Part shown: piece after piece, positions 62,102 to 64,000 of the stretch
Layout: every line of letters begins with the position of its first letter
Numbering within the stretch: the first letter of the stretch is position 1
From: CAYJLA01 sp964371305
GTDB taxonomy: Bacteria > Bacillota_I > Bacilli_A > RFN20 > CAG-826
Reading direction: 5' to 3'
NCBI GenBank assembly: GCA_964371305.1
Contig: CAYJLA010000003.1
Span: 10,168-74,167 of the forward strand
DNA: 64,000 nt
Program-made: the position numbers and the translations under genes
The notes under the pieces: generated by a model
Databases searched by the model: none
Told to the model about the DNA's origin: nothing
What the model saw: the letters and a program-made list of their open reading frames with translations, nothing else

Positions 62102-63685
62102 ATGCCAAGTAAACAAAATCCACAACCGAAAAAAACAAACAATAAGGTTGAGACTAAACAAAAAACCGAAGTTAAACAGCCAAGTGGCGGAAAGACAACT
62201 GTTCAAACTAAATCCGAAAAGACTGTTAAACCTGTAAGTAAACAACCAATTACTAAGACAGTTGTAACTAAGCAAACACAAACTAAACCTGTTGCAAAAC
62301 CACAAGTTAAGCCAACAGTAGCAAAAGCAGAAGTTAAGTCAACAGTTGCAAAAACAGAAGTTAAGCCAACAGTAGCAAAAGCAGAAGTTAAGTCAACAGT
62401 TGCAAAACCTACTATAAAACAGCCAATTCAACCCAAAGCAGTTGCAAAACCAGAAATAAAAAAACCTGTTTCACAACCTATAATAAATCAACCAAAGGTA
62501 GTCACTGAAGCAAAAATTATTAAACCTGGTGTTAAAGTTGAAAAAAGCATGTCTAAAACACCTATAAAAGTTGCAGACAATAAAACTAAGGTAACAAATA
62601 ATGTAAAATCTAAAAGTGTCTCTGGTAAAAAAGACAAACTTGTTCTAAAACAAGCGACTCACAATCAAATTTTAAAAGTCGAGCGTTATGTTTTAAATAA
62701 AACAAAGAGAATTCACACTTTAATCATTAATTTTACATGGCTTATTTTATTAGTTGCCGCTATTGTTGGATTCGTATTTTACTATACATTTGAATTAAAC
62801 GTTTTTGTAACTGATTTAAGTATATATTTAGATGCAACAGTTAAATCTGTATTAACGATTATAATTGCTCTTGGAGTACAAAGAGTGCTTAACTTAGCTT
62901 TAAATGTCATCAAACTAAGAAATCAAAGAATGCGCACGATATCTGTATTAGGACACTCATTAATTAAGTATGTAATTGGAATATTTACTCTAGTTATGCT
63001 TCTAATTTATTTCTTAGGTGAACAATATATAACTGAATTATTTGCTGGTTTAGGGGTTGTAGCTCTTGTTATAGGTCTTGGCTGTCAATCATTAATTTCT
63101 GATATCGTAGCGGGTATATTTATGGTATTTGAAGGTAACTTTGAAGTAGGTGATGTTGTAGTTATTAATAACTGGAGAGGAACAGTCGTTGGAATAGGCC
63201 TTAGAACTTCCGTTATCGAAGATATTGGCGGGAATAAAATGATTATTAATAATACCAATATCACTGAACTAATAAATAACTCCCAATCATTATCGACTGC
63301 TGTATGTAAAGTAGGGATTGAGTATGATGAACCTCTAGAAAGAGTTGAAGCAATTATTGCTAAAAATTTAGAACATATGAAACAACAAATTCCTTTAATT
63401 CGTAAGGGTCCGTTTTATAAAGGTGTACAAGAATTAGGTTCAAGTAGTGTTAACTTACTTTTTATCGCAAATTGTAAAGAGGATGATATTTTCCAAGTAC
63501 AAAGAGATTTAAATAGACAAATAAAGTTATTGTTTGATGCAAATGATATTAATATACCATTTAATCAAGTTACAGTTTCTGAAAGAGTTAAGTCAAAAAA
63601 TAAAGCAACTGCTGCTGATAAAAGAATAGCTAATGAGTTATCACACATGAAAAATATTCAGCATATTGACGCACAAGATAAGTAA
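62102..63685 (+). CDS. MscS-family mechanosensitive channel with Lys/Pro/Val-rich N-terminal region
   Basis: Residues 1-190 are low-complexity and strongly basic, with repeated VKPTVAKAE/VKSTVAKTE units. From about 205 three membrane segments follow (LIINFTWLILLVAAIVGFVF, VLTIIIALGVQRVLNLALNV, YVIGIFTLVMLLIYFLGEQY), then the pore helix and MscS beta domain: GLGVVALVIGLGCQSLISDI, FEGNFEVGDVVVINNWRGTV and GNKMIINNTNITELINNSQS. The channel releases solutes on hypo-osmotic shock. The long basic head is not part of the family and should lie in the cytoplasm. AAAAGGAG precedes the ATG. Confidence 0.87.
   Translation: MPSKQNPQPKKTNNKVETKQKTEVKQPSGGKTTVQTKSEKTVKPVSKQPITKTVVTKQTQTKPVAKPQVKPTVAKAEVKSTVAKTEVKPTVAKAEVKSTVAKPTIKQPIQPKAVAKPEIKKPVSQPIINQPKVVTEAKIIKPGVKVEKSMSKTPIKVADNKTKVTNNVKSKSVSGKKDKLVLKQATHNQILKVERYVLNKTKRIHTLIINFTWLILLVAAIVGFVFYYTFELNVFVTDLSIYLDATVKSVLTIIIALGVQRVLNLALNVIKLRNQRMRTISVLGHSLIKYVIGIFTLVMLLIYFLGEQYITELFAGLGVVALVIGLGCQSLISDIVAGIFMVFEGNFEVGDVVVINNWRGTVVGIGLRTSVIEDIGGNKMIINNTNITELINNSQSLSTAVCKVGIEYDEPLERVEAIIAKNLEHMKQQIPLIRKGPFYKGVQELGSSSVNLLFIANCKEDDIFQVQRDLNRQIKLLFDANDINIPFNQVTVSERVKSKNKATAADKRIANELSHMKNIQHIDAQDK
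62306..62413 (+). repeat. Tandem 27-bp repeat (four units) in the MscS-like gene
   Basis: Units start at 62306, 62333, 62360 and 62387 and encode VKPTVAKAE, VKSTVAKTE, VKPTVAKAE and VKSTVAKPT. Units 1 and 3 are identical, as are most bases of 2 and 4, so a 54-base pair was duplicated. Length may vary between strains. Confidence 0.85.
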
Positions 63686-63725
63686 TATCATAGATATAGT
63701 TTGTTTAGTACTATAATATATAAGT

Positions 63726-63995
63726 ATGTTTAAATACGACTTTCATTCGCATACTGCTAAATGTAGTAGATGTGCTAAGCAAACTACACAAGAAAATATT
63801 AATAATGCATTAAAAAATGGTATTAGTTTTTTAGCAATTACTGATCATAATAAAGTGGAGTCGATTGACGATGCTATTTTACTTACAAAAAATCTTAATG
63901 TTTCGATTATTCCGGGCATTGAAATAACTACTAGAGTTTATAACTTACATCCAGAAATAAGTAGTGCATTAACTTTGCATGTACTTGGTCTTTGA
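63726..63995 (+). CDS. PHP-domain phosphoesterase, N-terminal part
   Basis: The 89-residue frame has YDFHSHTAKCSR (HxH metal site), AITDHNKVESIDDAI (TDHN) and IIPGIEITTR, the first three motifs of the PHP family, then LHVLGL and a TGA at 63993-63995. Complete PHP enzymes are at least 200 aa, so the TGA cuts the domain just after the third motif. It may be a broken gene or a sequence error; the window ends five bases later. TATAAT at 63712-63717 lies eight bases before the ATG. Confidence 0.65.
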   Translation: MFKYDFHSHTAKCSRCAKQTTQENINNALKNGISFLAITDHNKVESIDDAILLTKNLNVSIIPGIEITTRVYNLHPEISSALTLHVLGL

Positions 63996-64000
63996 ATAAG

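Noticed and set aside
62306..62413. CRISPR-like array
   Set aside because: The repeats are contiguous, in frame and have no unique spacers; they encode a protein repeat. No cas genes are present.
1..64000. Mycoplasma-type code with TGA as tryptophan
   Set aside because: The tRNA-Trp has anticodon CCA, Trp residues in conserved motifs are TGG, and genes are full length with TGA as stop. Only one conserved-domain TGA (63993) hints otherwise.

Overview
This window is about 64 kb of AT-rich DNA from a fermentative, low-GC Gram-positive bacterium. It is most likely an uncultured member of Bacilli near the Tenericutes or Erysipelotrichia-like lineages; that placement is inferred from gene content and base composition, not from a marker tree. 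Two runs of 10 N (57350-57359 and 60700-60709) and broken genes at both ends suggest a metagenome-assembled contig. The genetic code looks standard: the tRNA-Trp has anticodon CCA and long genes stay open with TGA read as stop. TGA is nevertheless almost unused as a stop. The only cases I found are potB, where it overlaps the next start, and the last ORF.

Layout. 1-5 kb: the tail of a secreted protein, a YqeY-like protein, tRNA-Trp, a small membrane protein, and an operon of two membrane-anchored proteins of unknown function (308 and 948 aa). 5-7 kb: two convergent regulators with an XRE helix-turn-helix and four membrane segments, a NUDIX hydrolase and tRNA-His. 7-16 kb: a GT39-like membrane glycosyltransferase, a free-standing helicase-type RNA-binding domain with an RG/RS tail, AdhE, an esterase, Ogt and an exo/endonuclease/phosphatase-family protein. 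15.8-17.6 kb: an arsR, permease, thioredoxin-like operon. 17.7-24 kb: a compact type IV pilus or pseudopilus operon (prepilins, PilM-like, PilD, PilC, PilB) with a good promoter. 24-27 kb: nucleoside hydrolase and a KtrAB-like K+ uptake pair. 27.3-31.5 kb: a trimeric NAD(P)-linked [FeFe] hydrogenase. 31.5-40.2 kb: AddB-like and AddA, a spermidine-synthase-like fold protein, RarA and a frameshifted SpoU/RlmB-like methyltransferase. 40.3-47.2 kb: rubredoxin, an M3 oligoendopeptidase, an acyltransferase-like membrane protein, two tandem adenylate-forming ligases and an 81-aa orphan. 47.3-53 kb: an ABC transporter with FtsX-type permease, an amidohydrolase and L-lactate dehydrogenase. 53-59.4 kb: a thioredoxin-like lipoprotein, an A-tract-rich intergenic region and potABCD. 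59.4-64 kb: a DUF1292 protein, MutT-like NUDIX, a methyltransferase cut by a gap, an anchored Fn3-like protein, an MscS channel with a Lys/Pro/Val-rich head, and a PHP-domain ORF.

How the genes work together. AdhE, L-LDH and the hydrogenase give an anaerobic fermenter making ethanol, lactate and H2; rubredoxin fits an anaerobic redox economy. Polyamine uptake, K+ uptake, nucleoside hydrolysis and oligopeptide cleavage suggest a scavenging life. The pilus cluster gives a surface fibre or DNA-uptake pseudopilus.

Most notable signals: a repeated promoter layout in which the -10 hexamer ends 6-7 bases before the ATG with no Shine-Dalgarno sequence (leaderless transcripts); the minimal pilus cluster with a degenerate PilM; the helicase-less RNA-binding protein; the frameshifted SpoU methyltransferase; the AddB-like protein without an N-terminal Walker A; and phased A-tracts upstream of potA.
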